Assembly: GCA_029975965.1 (NCBI GenBank)
Contig: JARKOV010000162.1
Coordinates: 10,291-74,290, forward strand
Reading direction: 5' to 3'
From: Anaerolinea sp.
GTDB lineage: Bacteria > Chloroflexota > Anaerolineae > Anaerolineales > Anaerolineaceae
DNA length: 64,000 nt
The notes below the pieces were generated by a model. The model was not told the DNA's origin. It made no database searches and worked only from the letters and a program-made list of their open reading frames with translations. Shown here one piece after another: positions 28,609 through 38,037 of the stretch (position 1 is the first letter of the stretch; every line of letters starts with the position of its first letter). The translations under genes and the position numbers were made by a program.

Positions 28609-29496
28609 ATGGACCAGGCCTTGTTCCTTCGGGCGGCAGACTTCATCTGGCGCAACGCGCGCCTGCTCGACAGGCGGCTGTTCGCCTTTTGCTTCCTGGG
28701 AGATTCGCCCCGCCTCGTGGCGAATGCTTTGAAAGCCTACCAGAATGAGGATGGCGGTTTTGGCAGCGCCCTGGAACCCGACAAGCGCACGCCGCATTCG
28801 CACCCCGTGGATGTACAGGTCGCGCTGGAAACCCTCGATCAGGTCGACCTGTTGCGCGATCCCGGCGTTCAGCGCGAGCTGATCCTGCCGGCCTGTGAGT
28901 TCCTGCAAACGATTGCCACCGAAGAAGGCGGCGTGCCTTTCTCGCTCCCGACGGCCAATCCGTATCCGAAGATGGAATGGTGGGAAGCACCCGAACACCC
29001 GCCGGCTGCGTTGAATCCTACCGCGGCGATTGCCGGCATGTTGTTGAAATCCGGGGTAGAGCATCCCTGGCTGGCCGGCGCGACTGAATTTTGCTGGCGG
29101 AACATCGCCACCAGTGAGACGACGCAATACCATGATCTGCTCCCGATGATCGCCTTTCTGATCCACGTTCCCGAGCGCGACCGCGCTGAGAAAGAGCTGG
29201 CGCGCATTGCGGATCGCATCCGCACGTCGGGCGTGGTGTCTTATGACCGCAAGCAACCCGGCTATCTCAAATTCCCCCTGGATTGGGCGCCGACGCCCCA
29301 GCATTTCTGCCGGAGTCTGTTCAGCGACGAGGTGATCCGCAATGACTTGCGAGGGCTGGCTGACCAGCAACAGCCCGATGGCGGTTGGCCGATCTCCTGG
29401 CAGCCGGTCAGCACCGCCGTGGAGCTGGAGTGGCGCGGCTCGTCCACCGTCCAGGCGCTGTGGACGCTGGCTTGCTATGAGCGAGAGGCCGGGTAA
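28609..29496 (+). CDS. alpha/alpha-toroid (terpene cyclase/prenyltransferase-like) protein
   Basis: The product has 295 residues from ATG at 28609, which has AAGGAGAG upstream; an earlier in-frame ATG at 28594 lies before this site. Two QW-like repeats are visible: AYQNEDGGFGSALEP near the start and LADQQQPDGGWPISW near the end, the last joined to SSTVQALWTLACYER. These are typical of squalene-cyclase/prenyltransferase toroids. The protein is much shorter than a full cyclase and lacks a DxDD motif, so it is probably a single toroid with binding or regulatory function. It has no signal peptide. Confidence 0.7.
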   Translation: MDQALFLRAADFIWRNARLLDRRLFAFCFLGDSPRLVANALKAYQNEDGGFGSALEPDKRTPHSHPVDVQVALETLDQVDLLRDPGVQRELILPACEFLQTIATEEGGVPFSLPTANPYPKMEWWEAPEHPPAALNPTAAIAGMLLKSGVEHPWLAGATEFCWRNIATSETTQYHDLLPMIAFLIHVPERDRAEKELARIADRIRTSGVVSYDRKQPGYLKFPLDWAPTPQHFCRSLFSDEVIRNDLRGLADQQQPDGGWPISWQPVSTAVELEWRGSSTVQALWTLACYEREAG

Positions 29497-29564
29497 TCCT
29501 TAATTTGCCGGACGGACTGGTGAAATATCCGGGGAGATCGGTGAGTTTTCATTGAGGAAATGTC

Positions 29565-30461
29565 ATGTTTCACCGCAGGATGGCGTCGCTGATCGTATCG
29601 CTGATCTGTCTCGGCGGCACCCTGTTGATTTCCCGTCCGGTTCATTCGGGTGGGGTCCAGTCGGTTTCATTTATCAACGTCGGGCAGGGCGACGCCATTT
29701 TGCTGCGGGATGGCAACGGCTTCGACGTTTTGGTAGATGGCGGTAAGCGAGGCGCGGCGGACGAAGTCCTGGCTTACCTGCGCGCCCAGGGCGTGACCGA
29801 CCTGGATTACATCGTGGCGACCCACCCCGACGCCGACCATGTCGGTGGGTTGATCGGTGTGCTGGGGGCAGACGACATTCCGGTGTTGGGCGCTCTTTAT
29901 AACGGCTGCCCTGGCGATACGCAAACCTGGAACGACCTTCTCAGCGCAGTCGCCGCCGAAGGCCTGACGCCCCTCGCGCTGCGGTACCCGGCGGTCTTAG
30001 CCTGGGGTGAGATGAGCGTGTATGTGTTGCATCCGGCAACGGGCACCCCGTGCCGTTCCGAACCCAATCAGGACAGCCTGGTGCTGCGGGTCGATCACGG
30101 CACCGTGCGCTATCTGCTCACCGGCGACATCGACTCCACGATCGAAGCCACCGTGGTGGCTCGCCAGACGCCCGTGGCGGCGCAGGTGCTCAAAGTGTCT
30201 CATCACGGCAGCGCATCGGCGTCCAGCGCGCCATTCCTCTCAGTGGTAGATCCGTTTGAAAGCGTGATCTCGGTGGGCAAGAACAGCTATGGTCATCCGG
30301 AACCCGAGACGTTGACCCGGTTGACCCAATCCGGCTCGCGCATCTGGCGCACCGATCGCAGTGGCACCATCCGCGTGGAAAGCGACGGCAGCGGCTACTG
30401 GGTGATCCCGGAGTTTATCCTCGAGCAATTCTTCTTGCCGGTCATTCTGAGCCAAGATTAA
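29565..30461 (+). CDS. secreted ComEC-type metallo-beta-lactamase fold hydrolase
   Basis: The product has 298 residues. Residues 1-29 form a signal peptide (hydrophobic core, then SRPVHSGG). The remainder matches the soluble MBL domain of ComEC/Rec2: FINVGQGDAILLRDG, THPDADHVGG (metal motif HxDxDH), LVLRVDHGTVRYLLTGDID, VLKVSHHGSASASS and SVGKNSYGHPEPETL. It probably cuts nucleic acids or phosphodiesters outside the membrane, but it lacks the ComEC channel. GAGGAA lies six bases before the ATG. Confidence 0.88.
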   Translation: MFHRRMASLIVSLICLGGTLLISRPVHSGGVQSVSFINVGQGDAILLRDGNGFDVLVDGGKRGAADEVLAYLRAQGVTDLDYIVATHPDADHVGGLIGVLGADDIPVLGALYNGCPGDTQTWNDLLSAVAAEGLTPLALRYPAVLAWGEMSVYVLHPATGTPCRSEPNQDSLVLRVDHGTVRYLLTGDIDSTIEATVVARQTPVAAQVLKVSHHGSASASSAPFLSVVDPFESVISVGKNSYGHPEPETLTRLTQSGSRIWRTDRSGTIRVESDGSGYWVIPEFILEQFFLPVILSQD

Positions 30462-30541
30462 TCATTAACCAGGATGAATTGGGGTAAAATGGTGGGGAGA
30501 AGTCTCCCTGGTTTATTGTTTCTGTTCTCCCAACTTGGAAA

Positions 30542-33500
30542 ATGTTTGACCCCATCCGGCCCAAACGTCCCACAATCGGAGTCCTGGCAGGTTGGCAGGT
30601 ATATGCCGGTACATTGGACAGTTTTCTATCCAATGTCATTCGAGGCGTTCAGGCGGCTGCCCGCCAGATGGATTGGAACCTGCTCATCGGTTGCGGGGTT
30701 ATCCAATCGGGTCTTCACGACAGCTCGATCCGTCCCGCCTGGCCCATCCAGGCCCCTGGCGTCGACTTCATCCCGGTCGGGCCGTGGAACTGTGATGGCA
30801 TCCTGGCGATCCCTCCATTTCACCACGAAGCCGGGTTACCGTACTTTCTCGATCTGCGATCCAAGGGATTTCCGGTGGTGTTCACCGGAGATTGGGAAGC
30901 CGGTCCGGGCGCGGTGGTGGACAACCTGAACGGGGTCAAACAGGCGGTCTTTCACCTGGTTGAGCACGGTCACCAGCAGATTGCATTTATCGCCGGCAGG
31001 AACCGCAGCGTGGAAGGCGACAGCATGTCACGCTTGAAGGGCTATCAACAGGGGTTGATGGAAGCCGGCCTGGCGTACGACCCTCACCTGGTCGAATTTG
31101 GGCTCCACAACGAGTGGGGCGGGTATGAAGCGCTCAATCGCCTGCTGGTCAAAAAGCGTCCCTTCACCGCCTTGATCGCCAGCAACGACCAATCTGCGAT
31201 CGGGGCGATCGCGGCGCTGCGCGAAGCCGGTCTGCAGGTCCCGCATGATGTGGCTGTGATCGGCTTCGACGATCGCCTCGAAGGCAGAGCGCATATCCCT
31301 TCACTGACCACCGTGCATTACCCCATGTACGAGATGGGATACCGGACAGCCGAAGTGTTGCAGGGCATATTACAGGATGGCTGGAAAAATCCTCCGGTAG
31401 TGCGCGTGCCAACGCACCTGTTGATCCGGGAATCGTGCGGTTGCATGCCCGGAGATGAGGACCTGTGGAAGACCAGCCTGGGGGAGGCGCAGCCGGTGTA
31501 CCTTTACAGCAATTTCAACGGCGATATTAAGGAGAAGACCGCCGCTGAAATCTGTGGCACGCTGTTTTACAACATGGGGCGCGTGGGGCTTCGTGATATC
31601 GAGTTGTTGAGCCGGCGGTTGACCGCCAACTTCACCACCAGCCTCGAACGGAAGGATTCGGCATTGTTCCGGCGCTCGCTCCAGCAGATCCTGGAATATG
31701 TCGCACTGCAAGACGAAGATTTGCATGCCTGCCAAAGAGCCATCGGTATCTTGCGCCAACGGCTGCCGGAAATGCCTGAATGCTGTTTCCCGGATCGCTT
31801 TAAATTCGCCGTTGACATGCTAGACCAGGCGCGGGTTTTGATCAGTGAATTGACCCGGCGCGAGGCTTCGCGCTTGATGGTCACCAACGCGCAGCAGGCA
31901 GAGATCACGGCTCAGATGAGCGCGCATTTCTCGACGGCTGCCAACGAAATCGAGCTGGTCGAAATCTTCAATCGCTTCATCCCGCAATTGGGGATCAAAC
32001 ATGCCGAGGTGTTCTTTTTTGAAGCGGATGGCGAGGATGCCTATGCCTGGAGCAGGCAGGCGGGTGGACCCAATGCCAAAGGAATCGAGCGCCGTTTCGT
32101 CACCAGGCAATATCCGCCCCCAGGGCTTTACCCGGAAAGCGAGCCGGTGAACCTGGTGCTGCTCCCCTTACAGACCAGCCAGGGATCGATCGGATACATG
32201 GCCTTCGACGGCTCTCGCCTGGAGCTGTATGCGATGATCATGAGCCAGTTTATGGCGGCGCTCAATGGGATTCAACTGTATCAGGCGGCGGTCAGATCAC
32301 GCAAAGAGGCCGAAGAAGCCAACCGGTTGAAGAGCAGTTTTCTCTCGATGGTCAGTCACGAGCTGCGCACACCGCTCAACCTGATCTCCGGAATCAGCAA
32401 CATGCTGCTGCGCGAGCGTGAGGCAAAAGCCGGCGAGTCTGCCAGGGTCAACTGGGATGACCTTGAGCGCATCTATATCAGCGCGCAGCACCTGGATGGA
32501 TTGATCCGCGACGTGATCGAGTTGGGCAGCCTGGATGTGGGTAACGTCAGCCTGGCGATGGAACCCATGGACCTGGTGGAGGTGCTCGATTCGGTCACCG
32601 TGATCGGCAAGCAACTGACACGCGATAAAGGCCTGGAGTGGATTTCAGAATATCCACGCAATTTGCCGTGGGTTCTCGGAGATCGAACTCGCCTGCGCCA
32701 GGTCATCTTGAACCTGGTCACCAATGCGGTCAAATTCACCACCCATGGGCATGTGATGCTAGCCACCTACCAGGAAGGTCATAGCCTGACTGTGGCGGTC
32801 AGCGATACCGGCTTGGGCGTTCCGCTGGAGGAGCAGGAGTTCATTTTTGATGAGTTCCGCCAGTCTTCGCGCACCACCGCGCGAGGCTTTGGCGGTTTTG
32901 GCCTGGGGCTATCCATATGCCGGCGGTTGGTTGAGATGCACGGCGGGAAATTGGCCGTTTGCTCGTCTGGCAACGAGGGCGAAGGGTCGATGTTCTTTTT
33001 CTCGTTGCCGTTTATTGAAAAGCCCATACCCCTGGATCAAGCGACGGAAAGCCTGGAGCAGGCCCAGCAGGTGTTGATCCTGGCCAAAAACGAGATTGGT
33101 GGGCGCAGCCTCGAGAGCGACCTGAAGCAGCGCGGGATTAACGCGGTGTTGCAAAGCTCAGGCGATGTGAACCAATGGCGCGATTGGATTTTTCACGGCC
33201 GGCCAGACGCGGTGATCCTGGACCGCGCCCTGACGGCAGAACACGGTTGGGAGCTTCTCAAACACATCAAATCCAAACCTTCTACCGCCAGCATCCCGGT
33301 GTTTTTCTATACCCTGGATGATATCGAGGAAGGTTGCGGCTCGTTGCTCGAGATGGATTACATGACCAAGCCGGTCGATGCGGCTGTCTTAACCGAAACC
33401 CTGATGAACATGGATTTACAGAAATCCGGCGGCGATGAGAATGATCTGTTCCGCGAAAAAACCGTCCTGATCGTGGACGACGACCCGGGAATCCTCGAGC

Positions 33501-34180
33501 TGCACAGCCGGATTGTGAAGGCGCAATCTCATTTCAACCGGGTGATCCAGGCGCAGAGTGGGCGACAGGCTTTGCATTACATCCACCAGGAATCCCCGGA
33601 TTTGATCCTGCTCGACCTGATGATGCCCGATATGGACGGGTTCGCCGTGTTAGAGGCGATCCGCGAGAAGGATGCCAGCCGGAATATTCCGGTGGTGGTG
33701 GTCACCGGTCAGACGCTTTCTGAAGAAGACATGTTGCGGCTCAACCAGGGGGTCGTGTCGGTGCTTGGGAAAGGCATGTTCAACCGGCAAGAGACCCTGG
33801 ATGCGCTTTCAGCCGCAGTGACCCATTCCCGCCGCCCGGGAACCGAGGTTCAACGCCTGGTCTTGAAGGCGATGGCCTTTATCCATACCCATTACCAGGA
33901 TCCAATTTCGCGCAGTGACATGGCAGCTTACGTGGGGGTCAGTGAACGCCACCTGGCGCGTTGTTTCCAGGCGGAAATCGGCCTGACACCGATAACCTAT
34001 CTCAACCGATTCCGGGTGAAAGTTGCCAAGGCTCTGCTGGATGATGGTCAGTTAAGCATCACCGAGGTGGCGTTGGAAGCCGGCTTTTCGTCAGGCGGGT
34101 ATTTCACCCGGGTGTTCCGAGAGGAAGTCGGCATTTCGCCACGCACCTATCTGCAAAGCAAGTGCGCGGTGCGCGCTTAG
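30542..34180 (+). CDS. LacI-sensor hybrid histidine kinase with receivers and AraC output
   Basis: The product has 1212 residues and no membrane segment. Residues ~10-300 are a periplasmic-binding-protein-like sugar sensor of the LacI/GalR type (GVLAGWQVYAGTLDSF, ALIASNDQSAIGAIAALREAGLQVPHDVAVIGFDD). A helical linker and a GAF-like part (~455-590) follow. Then come HisKA (His606 in SHELRTPLN), an HATPase (N724, D755 in SDTGLGVP), a receiver that lacks the usual N-terminal acidic pair (~845-960), a normal receiver (IVDDDPGILEL; Asp1025 in LLDLMMPD) and an AraC DNA-binding domain (~1105-1210). It probably binds a sugar in the cytoplasm and activates the downstream carbohydrate genes. The ribosome site is weak. 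Confidence 0.9.
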   Translation: MFDPIRPKRPTIGVLAGWQVYAGTLDSFLSNVIRGVQAAARQMDWNLLIGCGVIQSGLHDSSIRPAWPIQAPGVDFIPVGPWNCDGILAIPPFHHEAGLPYFLDLRSKGFPVVFTGDWEAGPGAVVDNLNGVKQAVFHLVEHGHQQIAFIAGRNRSVEGDSMSRLKGYQQGLMEAGLAYDPHLVEFGLHNEWGGYEALNRLLVKKRPFTALIASNDQSAIGAIAALREAGLQVPHDVAVIGFDDRLEGRAHIPSLTTVHYPMYEMGYRTAEVLQGILQDGWKNPPVVRVPTHLLIRESCGCMPGDEDLWKTSLGEAQPVYLYSNFNGDIKEKTAAEICGTLFYNMGRVGLRDIELLSRRLTANFTTSLERKDSALFRRSLQQILEYVALQDEDLHACQRAIGILRQRLPEMPECCFPDRFKFAVDMLDQARVLISELTRREASRLMVTNAQQAEITAQMSAHFSTAANEIELVEIFNRFIPQLGIKHAEVFFFEADGEDAYAWSRQAGGPNAKGIERRFVTRQYPPPGLYPESEPVNLVLLPLQTSQGSIGYMAFDGSRLELYAMIMSQFMAALNGIQLYQAAVRSRKEAEEANRLKSSFLSMVSHELRTPLNLISGISNMLLREREAKAGESARVNWDDLERIYISAQHLDGLIRDVIELGSLDVGNVSLAMEPMDLVEVLDSVTVIGKQLTRDKGLEWISEYPRNLPWVLGDRTRLRQVILNLVTNAVKFTTHGHVMLATYQEGHSLTVAVSDTGLGVPLEEQEFIFDEFRQSSRTTARGFGGFGLGLSICRRLVEMHGGKLAVCSSGNEGEGSMFFFSLPFIEKPIPLDQATESLEQAQQVLILAKNEIGGRSLESDLKQRGINAVLQSSGDVNQWRDWIFHGRPDAVILDRALTAEHGWELLKHIKSKPSTASIPVFFYTLDDIEEGCGSLLEMDYMTKPVDAAVLTETLMNMDLQKSGGDENDLFREKTVLIVDDDPGILELHSRIVKAQSHFNRVIQAQSGRQALHYIHQESPDLILLDLMMPDMDGFAVLEAIREKDASRNIPVVVVTGQTLSEEDMLRLNQGVVSVLGKGMFNRQETLDALSAAVTHSRRPGTEVQRLVLKAMAFIHTHYQDPISRSDMAAYVGVSERHLARCFQAEIGLTPITYLNRFRVKVAKALLDDGQLSITEVALEAGFSSGGYFTRVFREEVGISPRTYLQSKCAVRA

Positions 34181-34288
34181 CACTGGGTAGATGTCATTGG
34201 TTGGGTTATTGGGTGGCAAAGCCCCCCAAATATCCTGTCGCAACCATTCTGACTGGTCGTCCAGCCATCTTTTCCACCTCCAAATAAG

Positions 34289-34354
34289 ATTGTCCGAGAA
34301 ATACAAGTGTTCGTCCGAATAATGGAAGATTTTTCCCCTTGCGATCCGTTAAAT
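34289..34354 (+). promoter_or_regulatory. putative AraC-type activator sites and promoter
   Basis: Two direct repeats, TTGTCCGAGAAAT (34290-34302) and TCGTCCGAATAAT (34311-34323), have their GTCC cores exactly 21 bases apart, i.e. two helical turns. TTAAAT (34349-34354) lies 36 bases after the start of the second GTCC and can serve as a -10; no good -35 is present, as usual for activated promoters. The same arrangement recurs upstream of the binding-protein gene. The remainder of 34181-34400 contains no supported gene. Confidence 0.55.
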
Positions 34355-34400
34355 TAATCCTGGAGGGGAATCTTGCTTAAAAGCGTCTATCCTGGGTGAA

Positions 34401-34787
34401 ATGGCGCGTCAGGAGGCTATGGCTCAGACCACGAAGCCAACCATACTGGTGATCGGTGCGGATTCGCATTTTTGCTACCTGATGCGAAGATACGTGCGCG
34501 AAAGCGCTCATCCGCTCTTGTTCGCGATTCCAGATGAACAGGCGGTATCGTTGGCTACGCAAGAAAGACCGGCGCTGATCGTGATGGAGTCCGGGCCAAA
34601 TGCGATCTTCAGCAGGAATTTGCTACCGAAACTGAAGACAAATGCGTCCACCTCCTGTATCCCCGTGGTATTATGTTCATGGAATGAAGATGAATACCCA
34701 GCTTCGACTCCAACTGCAGATGTGCACCTGCGGTTGCCCATCCTGTACGGCGATTTTTTATGCGTTCTGGGTGACCTGGGAATCTAA
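34401..34787 (+). CDS. degenerate receiver-domain protein
   Basis: The product has 128 residues and has the outline of a response-regulator receiver (PTILVIGADSHFCYLMRRYVRES, ERPALIVMESGPNAIF, CIPVVLCSWNEDEY), but the phosphorylation aspartate is replaced by Glu in IVMES and the N-terminal acidic pair reads GAD. It ends without an output domain. It may be a pseudo-receiver that interacts with the hybrid kinase just upstream. The start could also be ATG at 34419, which has AGGAGG but only two bases away. It lies behind the first AraC-type site. Confidence 0.6.
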   Translation: MARQEAMAQTTKPTILVIGADSHFCYLMRRYVRESAHPLLFAIPDEQAVSLATQERPALIVMESGPNAIFSRNLLPKLKTNASTSCIPVVLCSWNEDEYPASTPTADVHLRLPILYGDFLCVLGDLGI

Positions 34788-34810
34788 AGCATCTCTCTGA
34801 GTACGGTTCA

Positions 34811-35281
34811 ATGAATAAGCTAAAGTCTTTTTCTGGTTACGCCATCGCGTATGTGATGTGGATTGTTTCGTTTCTGCTGTGGCTCGTTTTCATGCTGATT
34901 GGTCGCGAAATGCTGAACGGCATGTTGGGTCTTTACTATATCGGCGAATCGTTTCAACGGGTGAACTCCGCAAAAATGTTCGACCGGATTTTCATGTTGG
35001 GCACCGGCTTGATCTGGGTGGTTTTGATGATCGCCGTGGAAAATTACTTCCGGCGCGGCGTGGCCGCCGGCGATCTTTGGCGCCGCATCGGTCGGGTGAT
35101 CGGCCCGCAGGTGTTATTGATCTTCGTGGTGGATATCTTGAAAGCGGTTTTTGTGGACCCCACGCCGGTCTACTGGTTGCGCTGGGTGATTTGCGCCGCC
35201 GAGCTGATCTTCGGCGTGGGAGTCGTCTGGCTGTCTTATCGCCGGCAACCGGTCAACCCACCTGTCACTTCCCTCAGTTAA
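34811..35281 (+). CDS. four-helix membrane protein, unknown function
   Basis: The product has 156 residues with about four hydrophobic segments (near residues 8-30, 60-80, 95-115 and 122-143). A small charged patch (ENYFRRGVAAGDLWRRIGR) lies between helices 2 and 3. I do not recognise the family. It is 23 bases downstream of the degenerate receiver gene and is probably in the same transcript. A role in sensing or anchoring the regulator is possible, but there is no sequence evidence for it. Confidence 0.6.
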   Translation: MNKLKSFSGYAIAYVMWIVSFLLWLVFMLIGREMLNGMLGLYYIGESFQRVNSAKMFDRIFMLGTGLIWVVLMIAVENYFRRGVAAGDLWRRIGRVIGPQVLLIFVVDILKAVFVDPTPVYWLRWVICAAELIFGVGVVWLSYRRQPVNPPVTSLS

Positions 35282-35405
35282 GGTACAATTCTCTCATCGT
35301 TATCCGTTAAATTGGCGTCGGCGCACTCTCCGGTTTTCAGGCAGTTCGAGAGAAATTCGCGCGCCAAAATCGATGGCACTACCTCAGCGTCTGGAGAAGA
35401 ACTGA

Positions 35406-37946
35406 ATGGCCCCTTCATTGTTACCGTTTGCTTTGCAAGATGGTTTTGTCGATCATTGGTTAACCGCTGGTCCCGTCGCTGTACCTCTCGAAGGTCACCC
35501 CGCTTTCCTGGATCCGAAAACGAAAAAACAAATTGCGGAACGCTTTCACGATCCAAAGTCGGGCGTCACGCGCATGCCGGTGGAACCCGGGCCGCTCGTG
35601 GAAGCGAAGTTTAGCGTCGGGAAACTTGAAACGGAATGGGGATACTTTCACTGCTCGAGCGACCACCTGATCGACCACTCGGTCTCTTTTCTGGCTCCCC
35701 ATTTTGTCCGCACCTGGGCCTACGCGCAGATAACCAGCCCGGTTGCCCAGAAAGGCGCGTTTGTGCTGACGGCCGCCGGCCCTGCAGATGTGTGGGTCAA
35801 CGATCAGCCGACCTTTCAGGTTGCCGACTCCCCGGACTCGCCCTCCCATTTTTCATTCGAAGCGGACTTGAAAGAAGGCACAAACGAAGTCGTCGTTCGC
35901 TTGAGCGGAGTGGCGGCCCCGGATTGTCTCTTGGTGATGGCTCTTCACGTCCAGGCGCAAGGGGCCGCGGTGGCTATTCCGACCTTAATCCCCTCGGTTG
36001 AGCGGCGCCAGGAGTTGGAGAGCGTGGCTGATCAGGTCTGGCTGGACCGCGATGTGTACACCGCCGATGACCAGGTGCGCCTTCACTGGCCTCCCGACCT
36101 GGAAAAAGCCGCATTCAACGATGTGCGTTTCCAGACCGCCAGCGGGCGAATCTACGCGCAAGCCGAGGATGTCGGCAACCCAGGGCAAGCGCTCTTCCTG
36201 GGCAATCCCGTGGGGCTATCGGAAGGGCCCTACAACGCGCTGATCATGCCGCGCGCCTGGGAGTTGTACGAGTCGGAAATCCGTGTGACCCGTTACCTGC
36301 CGGCCTGGCTGACCGGCCCGAATCGTTTCTCGAGCACGCTCTATGGCTCGGTGCCCGATCGCAAGCGCGAGGCGTTGGTCTATGCCATGCGCCATGAAGG
36401 AGAGTTGTTCGCTGAGGTTGCCCGCATGGCGCTTGGCCGTTGGGGTGATGTCCAGGCGCAGAACATTCGCAAAGCGATCGAGGCGGTCGACGCCAACCGG
36501 TTGAACGCCCTTGAGCAATTGCTTGGCCTGTTGGGCGCGGTGGCGCGATTCGGCAGCCAGCCGGAGTTTCCGCGTTGGATCAAAAAGGAGATCAAAGCCT
36601 GCGCCTTGCGCTTCGCTTTCTCTGCGGAAAACGTTGTGGGTGATTCCTCGCAGACATCGCCGGAAACGAGCGTGCTGCTGCTCTTTGCCTGCAAGGTGCT
36701 CGCCGGGCAGCTTTACCCGGACGGTGAATTCACCGCTACCGGCGAAAGCGGGAAAATCTTGCGAAAAACGGGTGAAGGCCAGGCCATGGCCTGGATGCAG
36801 GCGCATGGGAAATGGGGCTTCGCCGGTTGGGACTCGCCCCAATTGTACGCCGACACCTTGATGGCGCTCTCGTACCTGGTGGATTTTGCGCGGCACGAGG
36901 CGCTCTGGGAGCTTGGCTCGGTGCTGATGGATAAGATGTTCCTTTCGCTGGCCTTGAATTCATTCAAGGGATGTTTCGCCTCGACTCGCGGACGCTCCAC
37001 CACCCTCGAGGTGAAGAGCGCGTATCTCGAAGCGACCAGCGGCATCACGCGCCTGTTCTGGGGACTGGGTGTCTACAACCAGCACATCGCCCCGCTGGTG
37101 AGCCTGGCCTGCCAGCGCAAGTACGAATTGCCGTTGATCCTGGCGGAAATTGCGGTGGGGCAGCAGGAGGAGCTGCTCAATAAAGAACAGCACGGAGCGG
37201 GCGATGTGCGAGTCAATAAGGTGACGTACCGCACCCCGGATACCATGCTGGCTTCCGCGCAGGATTATCGCCCAGGCCAGCCGGGCAAGCGCGAGCACAT
37301 CTGGCAGGCCACCCTGGGTCCGCAAAGCCCGGTGTTTGTCAACCATCCCGGCAGTATGTCGCAAAACGACGTTCACGTGCCGAATTTCTGGCTGGGGAAC
37401 GGTGCTCTGCCGCGCGTGGCGCAATGGAAAGATGCGCTGATCGCGCTCTACCGCTTGCCTGCCGATGCCCGGCTGGATTTTACCCACGCTTACTTCCCTA
37501 CCGCGACCTTTGATGAGTATGTCATCCGCGATGGCATGGCGTTTGCCCGCAAGGGAGACGGCTACCTGGCGTTGACGGCGGCGCAAGGGCTGCGGCTGAT
37601 CGACCGGGGGCGCACGGCCTTTCGCGAGCTGCGCTCTGGCGGGCGTGAGAATATCTGGGTCTGCCAGATGGGACGTGCCGCCCTGGACGGCGACTTTGCA
37701 GCTTTCCAGGAGAAGGTGCTGGCGTCCAGGCCCCAATTTGACGGGCTGGCGATCGATTGGCAGACGATTCGAGGCGATGCGTTGCAGTTTGGCTGGCAGT
37801 CGCCGCTGCGGGTCAATGGGAACGAGCAACCCTTGAGCGGGTTCAAGCATTTTGACAACCCCTACACCCAGGCCGACCTGCCCTGTCAAGAAATGGAGGT
37901 GCGCACCGAACATTACCTGTTGCGCCTGGACTTCCAGGAGACGTAG
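35406..37946 (+). CDS. large unclassified glycan-associated protein (paralogue of 58724-61096)
   Basis: The product has 846 residues and no signal peptide. The first ~200 residues are beta-rich (jelly-roll-like: FSFEADLKEGTNEVVVRLSG). Residues ~300-620 are helical and look like an alpha/alpha toroid, with SLALNSFKGCFASTRGRSTTLEVKSAYLEATSGITRLFWGLG. The C-terminal part is beta-rich (VTYRTPDTMLASAQDYRPGQPGKREHIWQATLGPQSPVFVNHPG, FTHAYFPTATFDEYVIRDGMAFARKGDGYLALTA). This layout recalls polysaccharide lyases and heparinase-like enzymes, but I cannot assign a family. A paralogue at 58724-61096 shares the second and third parts. Location in a sugar island suggests a cytoplasmic glycan lyase or hydrolase. 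Confidence 0.75.
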   Translation: MAPSLLPFALQDGFVDHWLTAGPVAVPLEGHPAFLDPKTKKQIAERFHDPKSGVTRMPVEPGPLVEAKFSVGKLETEWGYFHCSSDHLIDHSVSFLAPHFVRTWAYAQITSPVAQKGAFVLTAAGPADVWVNDQPTFQVADSPDSPSHFSFEADLKEGTNEVVVRLSGVAAPDCLLVMALHVQAQGAAVAIPTLIPSVERRQELESVADQVWLDRDVYTADDQVRLHWPPDLEKAAFNDVRFQTASGRIYAQAEDVGNPGQALFLGNPVGLSEGPYNALIMPRAWELYESEIRVTRYLPAWLTGPNRFSSTLYGSVPDRKREALVYAMRHEGELFAEVARMALGRWGDVQAQNIRKAIEAVDANRLNALEQLLGLLGAVARFGSQPEFPRWIKKEIKACALRFAFSAENVVGDSSQTSPETSVLLLFACKVLAGQLYPDGEFTATGESGKILRKTGEGQAMAWMQAHGKWGFAGWDSPQLYADTLMALSYLVDFARHEALWELGSVLMDKMFLSLALNSFKGCFASTRGRSTTLEVKSAYLEATSGITRLFWGLGVYNQHIAPLVSLACQRKYELPLILAEIAVGQQEELLNKEQHGAGDVRVNKVTYRTPDTMLASAQDYRPGQPGKREHIWQATLGPQSPVFVNHPGSMSQNDVHVPNFWLGNGALPRVAQWKDALIALYRLPADARLDFTHAYFPTATFDEYVIRDGMAFARKGDGYLALTAAQGLRLIDRGRTAFRELRSGGRENIWVCQMGRAALDGDFAAFQEKVLASRPQFDGLAIDWQTIRGDALQFGWQSPLRVNGNEQPLSGFKHFDNPYTQADLPCQEMEVRTEHYLLRLDFQET

Positions 37947-37972
37947 ACGGGATTCCGTGAACGTTTCCGAAC

Positions 37973-38037
37973 TTGTCCTAATAATCCAAAACCATGTCCT
38001 TAAATTACTATAATTTTCCTTTCGAATTTGGTATGGT
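37973..38037 (+). promoter_or_regulatory. putative AraC-type activator sites and promoter of the importer operon
   Basis: TTGTCCTAATAAT (37973-37985) and ATGTCCTTAAATT (37994-38006) have GTCC cores 21 bases apart. TATGGT (38032-38037) lies 36 bases after the start of the second GTCC, the same spacing as at 34313-34349. A TATAAT at 38009-38014 is a second -10 candidate. The leader to the ATG at 38169 is ~125 bases and includes no other supported element. Confidence 0.55.

Noticed and set aside
34373..34399. Tiny TTG-started frame with GGAGGGG upstream, ending next to the start of the pseudo-receiver gene
   Set aside because: Eight codons only; it could serve translational coupling, but nothing beyond the ribosome-site-like sequence supports it.
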